The notes: a model not told the origin generated them from the sequence alone. A stretch of DNA of 64,000 bases from Lepas anatifera (GCA_034440635.1 JAOTON010001930.1:1-64000); one strand, 5' to 3'. Counted from the stretch's first letter, positions 22,313 to 35,711 are shown. Translations and numbers: made by a program.

Positions 22313-25285
22313 CAGAGGTGGGATCTCATAGATAGTCTAGCGCTCTAGATCACACGTTTGGATACCTACGCCTCATAAGAGCATACTCTAGATCCTAAGG
22401 CATTACAAATATAATTTTACGGGCACTAATGTTCTTCGCGCAAGGCCCCAAGAAAGCAAAATCTGATTTGAATTGCAGAAATGTACCAGACTTTCAGTGA
22501 TCCAATCACTGCAATCCATGTAACATCAAAGAACTGGAAAACACTCCATATGGCGCAAATCTGGTATCGATACAGTGTCAGGCCATATGACGTCCGAAGG
22601 CCGAGAGTAGTGGCATAAGCTCAGTGAAGTGAGGCTGGGGCAGGCACAATAAGCTGTATCTGGTTAGGCTCGAAGTGGCACAGTTTTCCAAAGAAGACGC
22701 TGTAGGTTCCTGCAAAACGTGACCCTGAAAAATGAGGACGCTCCAACACATGGGACCCTGAATTTATAAGCAGATCAAGGATTGCACGATGGGGGGGCAT
22801 TCATGGTCGGAGAGGGCGCCATCCGGAACAGGGGGCGCCACTTTTGGACGACAAAACTTATCAGGTGGCCACCAAATCGTACTACGGGGGTAAAGGTGGG
22901 CCTTTCTGGGACGCACCGTGATGAATTCAGGGGGTGCAGAGAGTCGATGGGGGAGGTAAGTACCCCCTTGCCCTTTCCCCACTTTTGGATTATGTTGCTG
23001 TGCATGCGTCAGAATGGGAAACTATGATGGCACCCAAATGAAAGTTTTCTCTACGGAGCATCCAAATATTTGTCGGATTAAAGTTTTAACCTGTCATTGA
23101 GGTGGATACGTCTAAAAAAAGTTAATGTACCCAATTATTTAAAAGAAAGGATCTAGAATACGACTTTATGATAATGACAACGATTTTTTTCGTTTATTTT
23201 CTATCTAGGACATATTGTAAGCATTTACTTTCTTTGAGGGTCTGGAACTCCATTTTAGAATAACAATAGCCATACATATGGAAACAATGTTTTCAAATTT
23301 GCTTTCACTTAATGGAAGTGCCCCGTACCGTGCGGAAAACAGGACGCGTCTTGCGATTATGTTACCATATATTTAAATTGTCATCGCATGTGATTTTCGA
23401 CATGCAGAAATGCTGTCAATGGGACTTAAATGACGAAGGCCTTGAGCGAGTCATATTATTTCCAGACTAATATTAATGATACAAGACTCAGGTTATGGCC
23501 CAAAGAAAATAATTACAAAGAAACACAGAAAGACCCAAATATCCCATATTCTGGAGAAAATAAAATTTGGAAACACGTACGAGGTCTGTGGGTAAAGTGA
23601 AAGGAAATGGTGTAGCGACGGAGCTTTTATCATCATATTTTTAGGTTTTTTATTGTCATTAGCACTTCCCTTCTCCAAGCGTCCTTGTCTCACCAAGGCT
23701 TGAGAGCATCTGTGTCTGTGCGGCTGCGCTGCCCTACCCTGCAGAGCAGGAACACCCATGGGTGTTCCTCATTCCAATTTTCGTCATTGACCATCCTTTT
23801 TCTACACCATCTCCTTCCATAGTATTATGATTATCATCCTCATAGCGATGACATTGGAAGAGCGATGAAATTGGAAGTTTTGTGACTAAGTGGAAATATT
23901 CGATACATACAAATACAAGACCTACATCTAGCCAGGAAGAAATCACTCCTCCGATGCTTGGTTTTGATACGTCTCAAAGTCCTATTTAGCCCACAGCCAT
24001 GGTCTTTGGTTAGGATTTTTATTAGCACATATGCATAATTTTATATTCATCAATCATTCCAAAAAACTGCAGTTCACTCGCTTTTACAAACATGCTGGTG
24101 TGCCAACTGAGTGACTCTCCTTCCAGCGGGATTTCCTTGCGGAGTTCTCCTGAGCATGCTGGCGTCGTCCCCACGAAAGATGGGATCACCTGCCTGAGAG
24201 TGCTCCCTCCTAGGACTGGTTCCAGCACGAGCGATATGACTCAGATCGTGACTGGCATGCCGTGCTGCCGACCAGGGTGGAGAGCGACGAACGTGGCAGA
24301 GAGGTTGCGAGAATACTTCATTGAGAACCAAACCGAGAGGGTGGGCAGCTCGATCGCTAGTAAAAGGCAGGGGACAAGTGATGTGACAGATGCCGACGAC
24401 AAATGTGTCTGAGACGGAGTTCATTCATGAGTGAGAAGAGGAACCGAAGTCGCTGGTTGTGAGCGTGTGGCAACATCGACCGAAGAGACCTCACAACCAT
24501 GCTTAATGTAATTGTGATTGCAAGTACGCCATTAATATAGGGTATCGGGTGAAATCATGATGTGCTGATTAAAAGCGTGAGCTATAAATTGTTCCTCCGT
24601 AATGCGGCATGTAGTAGGTCAACGTAATTCATACAATAATAACTATACACATTGTAACGTATTCAATTACAAAATAATCTACATTCATACCATTAAATAT
24701 CCGAAGTGAAACTAAACGCCAGAGACTTACACTGTTTCTGTTATTCTACTGCCCAATCGCCTATGTTAGCACGCTCCACTGAAAAGCAAATCACTAGCAA
24801 TGAAGGTGTTAAGCTGATCAGCCAACAGCTACATTTTGAAAGGTGGAAAAATTACTGCCTCGTGCTTCCATCCCGCGACAAGCAACTCAGAAAACTGCAT
24901 TACTTGTTACCGAAACCATCGAAAGCTTGCGGTAGCTGTTTGGGTGTTTTTCACACCTCTAGGCTGACGACTTTAGGGGCAGCCTGGTCGTCGCTCACAC
25001 TAATCAGTACAGCTGGAATGGCTGGAACAGCTCCCGCGCCGGCAACTGAGAGGGCTTCCAGACACAACCCATCGCACAACAAAGGCCTGCTCAAACCAGC
25101 AAACAAAGCACACACAGAGTGCGATGTTTCAACAAAGGGATACGGAAATTGGAGATGCGACTTCCGCAGAGAACAATTACAGTAGCGGTCTGGCCTAAAC
25201 TCACGGTAAGTTGCGGAATACGCCAACAATAATTGGTCCTGACATATAAATGGACATATATTTGAGAGGAATACAGGAAATCGTA
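22313..25285. other. Unrecognised stretch
   Basis: About 3 kb lacks the repeat families seen elsewhere. Frames at 24022-24424 (both strands) and a 159-codon plus frame at 24706-25185 are open, but I recognise none. A perfect 22-bp palindrome lies at 23748-23769. This may hold lineage-specific exons or be plain intergenic DNA. Confidence 0.4.
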
Positions 25286-26973
25286 TTAACCCTTGCCCCG
25301 GTGGCGGGTACAAGCCACCTTCGCCATGGTTGGGGGTCAAAAAAGACATACCACGATCTTAAACACTAAGAGAGCTAGAAAAAGCGCAAACGGAAATGAA
25401 AAGCTCTTCAAACATGATATCGAAAATTTTTCAGTAATTTTTCTCGTCAGGTCAAGATCAAGGTCACCAGAGGTCAAAATAGGTCAAAATCGTTCATATG
25501 AGAAAACCTCATACATCTCAGAAACTAAGATAGCTAGAAACATTTTTGAACACCATTCGAAAGCTCTTGAGTTGCTCTTTTATTACTTTATCACAGTGGC
25601 AATGATTTTCGGATCAGGTTAAAGCCTAGGGAGCTGCAGGTCACTGAACACTGGGAATGTTCTTGGGAATGTACATAGCCACTCATGCATCAGGGCGTTT
25701 CCTTTTTCGCTAATAACTAGACTAGGTAAGATACAGCCATGGTTGATGCACCATTAAAATTCTCTCGTCAATATAAATCGTATTATATTTGATATTGTCA
25801 TGCCAGGTCCAATCTAAAATTTGACCTGACCCAGGTAAACGGTTTGGCCCAACTTTACCTGGTATAGTCATGATGTTTATCATTTGACTTGCAGTGACCA
25901 TACAAACACTTAAGTGATAAAATACAAGTTATATCTTTGTTTATTCAAAATGTATAGAGTAAAACACCAAAATTGCTTATTTGACCTAAGGTGACCTTTC
26001 AAGGATAGGCTGGTGCTGCGAGCCGCGCCGGCCGACCGCGGCCTGGTGGTGTAGGGGCTCCGGTGGCTGCGCGGTGCTGCGGTGGCTGTTGGGCGACACT
26101 TCGGTGACTGTTGGGTGGCGCTGTGGTGGCCGCTGGGCGGCGTTGGCCGCTGGGTCGCTGGGCCTGACCGCTGGTTGGCGCGGCTGATGGATACATTGCT
26201 GCTCGTCCCCATTGCTAACCCATCAATTTTTTTTACTTTTTATTATTTTTTATTTCCCCGTGCCCCTATTTTTTTCTGAACGGTTAAACTGTGATAACAC
26301 TATTCCTTATGATGCTGCTGCAAATGTTGCGCTACTGCTCCAACATCGTCTGACCTGACTTCTCAGGAGTCTCGTGTTCAAGAATCGCGGATTCATGAAT
26401 CGCCGGAATCGCGTGCGTGTTGACACTCGTTTTACCCGAAGTGAATGTCCCAATGTATGTCCCCCATGTGTATGTGTGAAATATATGTATGGATACAAGG
26501 ATCACAGGTCAAAATGTTTGGTATCAACTTCAGAAATGCGCTAAGAGCAGGTCGTAATTGATGTTTGAAGTTGATTTCATCCATACTGACTGAGGAAAGC
26601 TTATTTCGTGATTTTACCCATGCATTTGCAATGGGGAGGTTATGCTCCGTAAATGACCTTGGGTCACCAATATAAAAACTTCAAGAACAAATGTTGTAGC
26701 TCTTGGTGGGCGCAATATGTGGTATGAGTTTCAACTTGATGGATTAACCCTCCTTTTAGTTATACAGTCCTTTTATGTTTTTTTAGGTGAGGTCACTTCA
26801 CTTGGCCTGGTGACCTGACCTGATATTACCTTGAGCTACAATTTTCAGAAAAGATGTAGAAATGATGAAGGAACAACTAAACTGAGTTTGGTAGCGCTGC
26901 GCGCCGCCGTTTTTTGATAACTTTGGAAATATCTGAGGAGGGTTAAAAAGGCCCCCACCCGGGCGAAGGTTAA
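25286..26973 (+). mobile_element. Family C TTAA element, copy 2, with an insertion
   Basis: The TTAA-bounded ends match C1 (GCCCCGGTGGCGGGTA at the left, CCCGGGCGAAGGTTAA at the right). AGGTCA lies at 25449, 25461, 25471 and 25481, the same 12-10-10 spacing as C1. It is about 0.5 kb longer than the other C copies because of an insertion at 26007-26495. Confidence 0.9.
26007..26495. mobile_element. 489-bp insertion flanked by CAAGGAT duplications
   Basis: Compared with C1 and C3, extra sequence interrupts the element. It is bordered by CAAGGAT at 26000-26006 and again at 26496-26502. The first 180 bp are very CpG-rich with a degenerate repeated GGTGGCTGTTGGG-type unit. The rest is AT-rich. 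The ends are not inverted repeats, so it looks like a retroposed or otherwise copied segment rather than a cut-and-paste transposon. I do not recognise its source. Confidence 0.7.
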
Positions 26974-28080
26974 CTAGAGGCGCACTGAAGTTACAATGAG
27001 CATAATCAATAGAGCGCACGGCACATTGGATTCAATCGCATTTCAAAAACCGAAAGCATGCTTCAAATGGCAGGAAAAACAAAATTACTGAACTTTCTCT
27101 GGACTGGGGTGAAACTGGTCGTCCGTTCGCGTCCCCCACCCCGCACTCATCGCTTCTTAACCCCGGTGTCATCCTCCGCTACATATCAGTTCTCTCCTTC
27201 TCTTGTAGCGTTTATTTCTCTTTAACACTGGTCACAGCACCTTCAACTAAATGTCGTCACTCAGTAAAACGCACAACGTCAAAACCAATGTCACCAAGGT
27301 TAGGGAAAATATCCAGAAACACTGAACCCCAACACAAACCACAAACGTTAATCAGGAATTATGTCATTCAATTCGTGATATTCTAGTGATGGCGTAGTAA
27401 GACAGGAGCATACGCTATTCCGACACAATTCTCAGCTGAAAACAGAAAATATCGTCGGAAGCCTGCGGCTTTGTGACTGTTATTGTAAGGCATATCCGGA
27501 AGGCCAAACCATTTTTTTCAGGAATCTATTCCAATTCTCTTCTCGCTCTCCGCTCTCCACTTGATCTTCGTAGCCAGTGAAAACACAGAACCGTCAAATC
27601 TGTCGGATAGGGAGAGAAACGCATGATCTCAGAGAAAACACGCTTCAATCCGCAAAGAACACGGTGTGGAGCTGAATTCACACCAGCATGATCAAGGTCT
27701 GCGTTGGCACATCGTAAATAGGCGGGACCGCACTTTGCGCCACTGCAACACTTGTAAGAGCTCGTTTATATGCTGACAATGTCTTGAGTGCGCGGCGGCG
27801 AGCTCTCACCATTACAAGTCGAACAAGAAGCCCACAACAACAGCTCTCTCCGTCACTTCCGCGAAAAACGGCGACCGTGCTCTGCAGTTGAAGAGGAAGC
27901 TGACTCTCGAGAAGAGCCCTACACTGTCTCCTTAAAAGGAAATGAGATGGCGAAACTGATAACGGCCACGGTGGGATGCTGTTCGGTAAGATGATTTAGG
28001 TGAACACGTTACCATGAGTACTCGCATAGTTCTTATGAATTCATTCATTCATTCACTGTCCGCACCAACAGAGTGCCCAT
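26974..28080. other. Unrecognised spacer
   Basis: A 68-codon frame at 27788-27994 is the longest open stretch and is not recognisable. No repeat was found. Confidence 0.45.
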
Positions 28081-28250
28081 TTAACACGCACCCCTGAAAT
28101 GGGGGCAAAATTCGCCCCCTCCTGGTTTTCCCCCAGATAACGCAGAAGCGAAGAGACGCAGAACAATGCATCTTATAGTAAATTATCCCTGATTGATTTC
28201 ACTCATTTACAGGAAGGTTAGAGTAGTTTATCCGGTCTGAATGAAGTAAC
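28081..28250 (-). mobile_element. Family D end fragment
   Basis: It starts TTAACACGCACCCCTGAAAT, then has GGGGGCAAAATTCGCCCCC and CTCCTGGTTTTCCCCCAGAT, which is the D right end in reverse. Similarity is lost after about 170 bp. Confidence 0.65.
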
Positions 28251-28828
28251 GCCAAATTGGCGCATGCTCGTTGCATGTCCTTGCGAAGCTTTACAAACGA
28301 GCGTTAAAACTTGTCACGGGTAGCCTACTCACTGCATGAAAACGCTGTGAATTTTTTCCTATCCTAAGCGTTTACACATCTCTCTTATTCAAAATGTCTA
28401 CTGTAGTTTTGAAAGAATTGACCCCTCCCAGTTTTCTTACCGGATAAACTTAGACCAGCAGGCTATCGAACACTGTAAAACGTGAAACAAGCCGAATAGA
28501 AGGTGAAATAAATCGTCCATTTCATAAATTTCACTCAATGGCTGTTATACATGACACTAAATCAATAGTCGCCCTCCGGTCTCGCCAGTAACGGCCACAA
28601 ATCACTGAAGTTGGTGTCTTTATGACTTGAGACCGGCCAAGTTCTGAGCGCCAGGCCTGGTGGAATCCGACAATACATTGGCGACAGTGACTGTGTAATT
28701 TTTAAAGAGCTTCCTGATTGCATCAGTCCCTGAGTTTTGGATGTAATATATATTTTACGGAATTTCAAAATGTTACGATATGGTACCTGATCTATGAGTT
28801 TGATCAATGTTCATACCGGTTTTTACTC
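28251..28828. other. Unrecognised spacer
   Basis: No exon or repeat could be supported. Confidence 0.5.
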
Positions 28829-28892
28829 AGGGGCGGACGCAAACCCGAGTTTGGGGGCGGGTGGGGGGGGCTAAAACCATATCTGCCTCTCC
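28829..28892. mobile_element. hAT-type MITE end fragment
   Basis: CAGGGGCGGACGCAAACCCG, followed by GAGTTTGGGGGCGG and CATATCTGCCTCTCC, matches the inverted right end of the 1587-1800 MITE. A second hAT-like start (CAGGGACGGATCCCAAGATG) begins at about 28894. No matching opposite end precedes the D element at 29038. Confidence 0.5.
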
Positions 28893-29037
28893 AACAGGGA
28901 CGGATCCCAAGATGGAGGTGGAGGGTAACCAACCCCCGACCCCCCTTCTCCTCTGTTTGGTCCACTGGGGTTCCTCCTATCCGCTTAAGGCACCCACATC
29001 AGGAGCCGAATGTACCCCAGATAGAAAACCAAGCTCC

Positions 29038-30051
29038 TTAACACGCGCCCCGCTGGAGTCCCTGGCATGACGCGCCCCACTGGGAGGGCGTATTTCCCCC
29101 TTCGTATCTCATTTCCTAAGAAGGCTAAGGGAAAATTACGCGCGGCGTTGGAAAGCTCTTGACATGAAAAATATATTTTATACGAAACATTTTTTGTCAG
29201 GTCAATATTAAGGTCAGCATGGGCCAAAGTAGGTTCCATAGGCCGACAACAGAGTAGTGTACGTTTCTCTCTCTAGATCTGTACTCAGGGAGCAAGAGCA
29301 AATCTTGATGCATCATTGGATTCCTCTCATCGCGGAAAGTCGAATGATGTATATTATGACCTTGCTAGATCAAATGATGAAAATGACCTGACCTCGAACT
29401 TGGTCAGGGTCACAGAGTGACCTGGTATGGTCATTTTGCATATCAATCGACTCCCCGTAACAATATAAGCACAATGCAAGCAAAATGGGAGCTTTATCTC
29501 AATTCAGTGAGAAGTTATTGGCAAAACAATCACTATATGCTCCCGTGACCTGACATGACCTTTGAGAGGTCAGATGCTCAAAAACTCAACTTTATGGTCA
29601 AGATCGTGGTAAGAATAGGCGGTTTGAGGATTTTCAGCTTTATCTATCCAGTATTGACTGAAAATGAGCCCATTCTATTTTTAACCATACACTTTTAATG
29701 GGCTGACCAAAAAATTGAGCCCACCTTAGGTCAACAATATCAAAATTCCGAGATAGCAGATTTGTAGATCCTTATGACTTAATTATATTGTGAACGTTTC
29801 AAACTGATCGGTTAACTGATGTTCCCTAGGCACCGCATCAAACTAATAATTTTATGTTTTGAGGTCGGGCCACTTGACCTTGAATAGCTCCTTAACCTGA
29901 CATGACCTGACCTAAAAAAATTGGACAGATGTGTAAAATTAATTAGGGATAAGGCACTGTAAATTTTATTGTTCTGCATCTCTTAGTTTTTGCGTTATCT
30001 GGGGAAAACCAGGAGGGGGCGAGTTTCGCCCCCCAGCGGGGCGCGTGTTAA
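29038..30051 (+). mobile_element. Family D TTAA element, copy 1
   Basis: TTAA flanks both ends. The long end has two GCGCCCCGCTGG-type units separated by AGTCCCTGGCATGAC. The right end has GGGGGCGAGTTTCGCCCCC, then AGCGGGGCGCGTGTTAA. The interior includes TGACCTTGCTAGATCAAATG and several half-sites. Its internal order parallels A and C, so the families share ancestry. Confidence 0.9.
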
Positions 30052-32072
30052 AGGTCAAAATCGTATAAGAAACACATTAAAATTGAACTTAAAAGGTGGG
30101 CAAGTTAGAAGCCCCCTGGGTCCCGTGTCCTACATTAGAGATTGTGGTACATTTGAGCGATTCCAGTCTGTAGAGCGAACAGCGCCTAAAAATGTTCTCT
30201 AACTCAACCCAGTCTGAGGCTAGAGCCAAGAAACCCTTCTCTAACCTGTCACCTTCTTCCACCCGTCATGTCCTCAATACTGACCTGTACCAAAAGGTGG
30301 CCGATATAGTTTCTGAATTATTTCTTGTGAGCTATCCACTAGCCTTCGCTTTTTTGCTATCCCGCCTTTTTGCTATCCCGCCTACGACCAATATCGAGAG
30401 AGATTGTTTGCAAGGGTATAAAAACCCACCAACCCAACAACCAGGAGTCGCAATAGGCATTGAACACTGAAACTATAAACTTCGACAGAAAATACATATA
30501 CAAGCTCCGTACCGATCCAGCCGGTTTATTACAAGACACGGCCTAAAACTCCCAATAAAGTAGATCTATCTTACAGGATTATTACCACGATCAACCAATA
30601 TAACAAATGTGCATAAATACAAAAAAACACACTCACAGGTAGCTCTATTGAGAGCCCTTGCTGAAGCAGATATTGAATGAGCCTTCCGTGGAAATTTTCA
30701 TGTCTGTAGACGCCACACCATTCAGCAACGTAATTAAGCAGATTATAGCTGTATTCGGACCGCCTGACCTGCCAATCCCTGACGCTGGGCTACATTTTGC
30801 CGGCTAGGAAAAGGAATCAAATTAGAATGAATAGAAACTGGCCAGTCGAGACAGTGAAGCTCCAAACGAACGGCGGGTTTCAATTCCAGTGCAAATGTCA
30901 TGTGTCTCGCGGCCCACGCGCCAACTTGCAGAGGTGTAGATTGTGTTGAGCCACCCATTGCACATAGGCAGCCCAGGCCACATCAGTCTCATTTATATTC
31001 TGATTGAACTGGCCGTCCCCGCAACTAGGACGCACGTGTTTCGAGAAAAAATACTTGCACCACAGTGAACTCTCTTGGGCCCTTGAGCCTGCCCCGGTCG
31101 TTGAAATACGTCAGAAAATCTGCGATGATATTCTGGAGCTGGCTGAGCTCCAAGGCTAGCTTCGATCGTCAGCGCGGATATATTATGAGGGTGTGGGTAT
31201 TTCGTATGCTCCAATGCAGAAGTGAAACACATTTATGGCATCCAGGGCCAAGATAAATGTTTCAGCCGAGTACTGGAGACGCTCTAGTGGAGTGATTCGA
31301 AAAGCCTGGCCTCCAGATGCGAGCGTTCACCGTATTTTGACGACCAGCTCGCTTTTTATTAAGGGTTTTACAACATAACAATGGCACGTCAAGCTAAGCC
31401 AGCTACTCTTTTGCAGATGCCACATATATAGTTACATGCAGACGAAACTGCGCGCGCTACAGTCGACAGTGTCTTACTCACTTCTAGCACAGTGTTGCCT
31501 ACTTGATCGTGATGTAAGTCGTACAATGTGTGCTTGGTAAACTAGCATTACATAATTAATGCAAAATGTAGCGTGACAATCTCACGGGACAGTGTGACGT
31601 TTGTCACAAAATGTTCCACAAAACTCTATTCCAAATTTCCGGGGTCGCCCAGTCAGAAACTGCAGGCAAAATAGGTACTTATTGCAAGCTAAGCTACGAA
31701 CAAGCGAGCACAGATTTACTGGATATGAGCCAAAAACAGCCGAGATTTCATTTTATTTCAAGTCTCTCATTTCAAGAATTACCAGGCTTCATCACAGACA
31801 GCTATCTGTGATGAACCTTTCTTTGATTATAATATAACGAGTTAACTGGATTTTGTCATTTAAAACTGGAATATCTGGGATTAGTCCTAGTACTGCAGTT
31901 GCGCTAGAATTTCAAAGGCGCAGCAAAGTGAGCAATTAGGATAGGAGTGTTACTGAAATAATTCAAGGACATTACAGAAAAAACAGACATGATATTCGGG
32001 GATTATCCACGCCCATAATTGCTGCATTTGACATTAGAGATAAAAGAGAATATGACACGTTTAAAATGGGAC
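30052..32072. other. Unrecognised stretch
   Basis: Open frames up to 92 codons (30192-30470) show no known domain. A short direct repeat, CTTTTTTGCTATCCCGC with a second TTTTTGCTATCCCGCC, lies near 30350-30382. I see no transposon ends. Confidence 0.45.
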
Positions 32073-32931
32073 TTAAATACGCGCATTGATGGGGAGGGGG
32101 CCGGTACCCGCTCCCCCTCGGGTTATTCAAAGATAGCATAAAAACAGCGGTGCGTAGCGCCGTCGTACTTAGCATACCTTTCTTCTCAACTTTTGTGAAC
32201 ATTTTAAGGCTAGATTATCTCAGGTCAGGTCACCAGTACAGGTCAATGACCTGACCTCTAAAAAAGTTTAAGATACCATAAGTCGGAACAGGGTCAACTT
32301 ATCCGATTAAAACTCATATCACAGAATGGGCCCACCGAGTTCTCTAAAATATGTTCCGGTATTTTTTATATCGATGACCTAAGGTCAGGTACGAGCCATG
32401 ACCTCTCCATTGGAAATACATGGGAAAAATGGTTTTAATTGAATACCTTAGTAACGGATGAGGATAGAGCGTTTATTTGAACTGCATTAGATTTGCCTTG
32501 TCCTTGCAGTTCTAAGAATTTACATTTTATCTAATTTGATCTTGACCTGAACTCAGGTCAGGTTAAATCCTTGACTTGACCTAGCAAGGTCATGTCATAT
32601 TTCATTCGATTCGGTTTGCTGCGAAAATTCATATAGTTCAAATTTTTTTGCTCTATCTTTACTTGTTCAGATGTAATGACCGAAGACCTTCATTTACATG
32701 CTATCCAGGGTATATCCAGGGATCATAGGGCTATGACATGTTTTGACCTCTAGCGACCTTAATGTGACCTGACAAAAAATGGTCCAAATATTTTCGATGG
32801 ATAAGTGGATGGGCTACCCAACGCCGTTTACCGTTTTTCGTCACCTAGCGTGGTTTTCGAGATCTTAGGGGGCGGGTACCCGCTCCCCGCCAAAGCGAAG
32901 GTGGCTCAGACCCCTTCAATGCGCGTGTTAA
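32073..32931 (+). mobile_element. Family A TTAA element, copy 5
   Basis: The left end TTAAATACGCGCATTGATGG is slightly mutated; the right end AATGCGCGTGTTAA is intact. It has the usual palindromes and interior. It carries AGGTCAATGACCT at 32240-32252, a perfect inverted AGGTCA pair with one spacer base; other A copies have an extra G there. Confidence 0.9.
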
Positions 32932-33198
32932 TTGAGGTAGCTAGGTGATGTAGCGTGCCAGAACCCCCCCTCCACCCTGTCTGATATTCCATCTGTTTCG
33001 ATATTATCGTTTGCCAATCAATAAGCCTTAACAGGTTCGAAATTCATCCCCGTCTGATCCCGTCCTTCCGAAATAGTCACAGGACCATTTGTAGTCATGC
33101 CAACGTGACGTAGTGCTGACGCCACCGTTGAATGATTAAACCTACCTCGACCATCTCTTAACCTGTGGTATTGTGAAAATAAGGCAAGAGTGTGGTTT
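32932..33198. other. Unrecognised spacer
   Basis: Short unique-looking sequence between A5 and F2, with no feature supported. Confidence 0.5.
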
Positions 33199-34003
33199 TT
33201 AAACATGCACAGTGGAGAGGGGTCTGGCGTCAACGGGCAGTGAAGCGGGGGTCCTAAAGTGCCCCCTAAGGTCTAAAAACAAAGGAGGTTAGAAACCGCT
33301 TGTTTGGGGGTGTGTGGGGGCGATTTCAATTTACATCATAGCCAAGTTTCATCGACCTAAGTCAATACCTTCAAGGTCAAACGAAGTCGTAAGTTTGCGG
33401 ACTAAGATCATAGACGGAACGCAATGTTCTCTGAAAGTTTGAGGTCAAGGTTAATCAAGGTCACTGACAACCATGTGGCATATTCCCAATAATGTACAAC
33501 ATAACTGGCACTATAGCAACCTTTAGGCGGGAAATAAGAGTTTGGCCTTTTAAAATACCTTTGACCTTGACTTGTGAAATTGACCTTGACATTGACTAGT
33601 CTTGAATCATGAAGTCATAGCATAACATATGTCATACTGAATAATGTCATCTGAGAGGAATACTGGTGTCAACCACCTTGACCTGTGACATTTGACCTTG
33701 CCCTTTATGTGGAGTGACTTTGGCATGTAACCCGATTATATATGACGTCATTACGTCACCACTCGCTCGATAGTGTCGGCGAACTAGTGCATCCGCGCGA
33801 CTGCAAGGGTCTTAAAATATGGGTTTAGCTTTGAAAGCTTATAAGTAAAACATTATCGACCTATTTCAAAATTAATTCGCGAATCGACGCGCTCATAAAT
33901 TCTCCCAAGGGTAACCGAGTACCGTTTCCTGGCTGCAAACAGTTCTCCGGCCACCACTAAAAAATAAATGGGGGCACTTTAGGACTCCCATTGCGTGTGT
34001 TAA
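33199..34003 (+). mobile_element. Family F TTAA element
   Basis: The long end, TTAAACATGCACAGTGGAG then AACGGGCAGTGAAGCGGGGG, has two units. GGTCCTAAAGTGCCCCC at the left is mirrored by GGGGGCACTTTAGGACTCCC at the right, before GCGTGTGTTAA. The interior is rich in extended TTGACCTTGAC-type motifs rather than tight AGGTCA pairs. It is non-coding. Confidence 0.75.
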
Positions 34004-34869
34004 ACGGTTTTTGGGCTTGTCTGTTCCCTTGTCCCATTTCTTTATCATATAGAACGTAGAGGGAACTTTACGTTCCGTCCCCTCTCCAATTGCGCCATGG
34101 TAACGTCCCGAAGATTTCAATACCGGCTTACGCGTTTCGTTACCGTTGCAGATTGTGCAAGCTGCGCAGTTTGCATTTATCTGGGTTACAGTACACATCA
34201 TCCCGTGCAGTTGCAAGAAACTTAGTTGTTACGAATCCCTCCAGTCATGGGAAGGGCAACAGGTACCCGAGAATGAAAAAGAAGAGGACGCAAACACCTG
34301 CGCCTGAACCCTCGCCACACCTCCTCTAGCTGCCAGTGAATGGAGGATGTGCAATTGCATGCAAGCTCTGCAACAGACGTGGGGGAGGTATCTCAACCAG
34401 TCAGAATGTGAAGGGCGCAGGGGACTACAGCCCACAAAAAGAAGGCACCAATCAGCTAATCAGTGTAAAACCGACTAGAAAACGGTAACATATTGCAATT
34501 GGGACGCTATCGACACGTTAATGTCGGTGTAACATCGCTACAGAATGGTACAGGTCGGTTGAAACGGTAGTGACATGGAATAGAATGGAGATGAATATTA
34601 ACTGGAAGGTCAATGAACGGTGCTATGACGCAGGCAACGGAGATGAACGGTATTTAGTCCCTATCAACACTACGCAAACCTTACAGAGTCGGTGTTTGGA
34701 CTGTATTAGAACCCTGCGGCAGTGTTACTGTCGTTAACAGAACGCTATTGGAGTGCATTAATATGAAATACGGCAGTTCACGCAGCGATCAAACGGTGAC
34801 GACAGTCGTCCTAGGACAGCTGAGAATGGCTCGGAACGGGAGCAAGAACATATATCTGGAATGGGGGAA
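34004..34869. other. Unrecognised spacer
   Basis: The frames at 34090-34435 are short and overlap on opposite strands. Nothing is recognisable. Confidence 0.45.
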
Positions 34870-35711
34870 TAAACGCGCATTGACGGGGGTCTGAGCCAAC
34901 TTTGCTTTGACGGGGGTACACGCCCCTCCCCTAAGATAAACAACGGGCAAGATAGCAAAAAAAAACAGTAAACGGCGTTGGGTAGACCATAAACTTCTCT
35001 ATCGAAAATATTTGAGCCATTTTTGTCAGGTCACATTTAAGGTTACTAGAGGTCAAAACATACCAGCATAGGGATAACATGTAAATGAAGGTTCATCGGT
35101 CATTACATCTGAACAAGAAAGGATAGAGCAAAACAATTCAGGTCATTGCAATGCTCGCAGCAGACCAAATCGAATGACATAATATGACCTTACTAGGTCA
35201 AATATGGGATTTGTCCTGACCTGAGGTCAGGTCAAGGCCAAATTAGGTAAAAAGGCATATCATTATAACCGCAACGACGAGGCAAAATCTAATGCAGCTA
35301 AAATAAACACTTTATCATAATCCATTACTAAGTTATTCAGCTAAAACCATTTTCCCACATATTTCTAATGGAGAGCTCATGGCTCGTACCTGACCTTATG
35401 TCGTCGATATAAAAAATACCGGAACATATTTTAGGGACCTCGGTGGGTTTATTATGTAATGAGAGTTCAATCGGATAAGTTCCCCCTATTCTGACGTATG
35501 CTGTCCTAAGCCTATTTTGAGGTCAGGTCACTTGACCTGTACTGGTGACCTGACCTAAGATAACCTAACCAGAAATTTTGGACACAAGATGTAATAATGA
35601 TCAGGAAAAAGGTGTGCCAAGTACAGCAGCGCGTAGCGCCGCCGTTTTTACGTTATCTCCAAGAAACCCGAGAGGGAGGCGGGTAACCGCCCCCGTCAAT
35701 GCGCGTGTTAA
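34870..35711 (-). mobile_element. Family A TTAA element, copy 6
   Basis: It is in minus orientation. The left boundary is TAAACGCGCATTGACGGGGG (TTAA decayed to TAAA) and the right is AATGCGCGTGTTAA. It is moderately diverged. It faces copy 7 across a 147-bp gap, so the two form a large imperfect inverted repeat. Confidence 0.88.

Noticed and set aside
24022..24424. Overlapping frames on both strands in a GC-richer patch
   Set aside because: No recognisable domain and no splice evidence; both strands are open to a similar extent.
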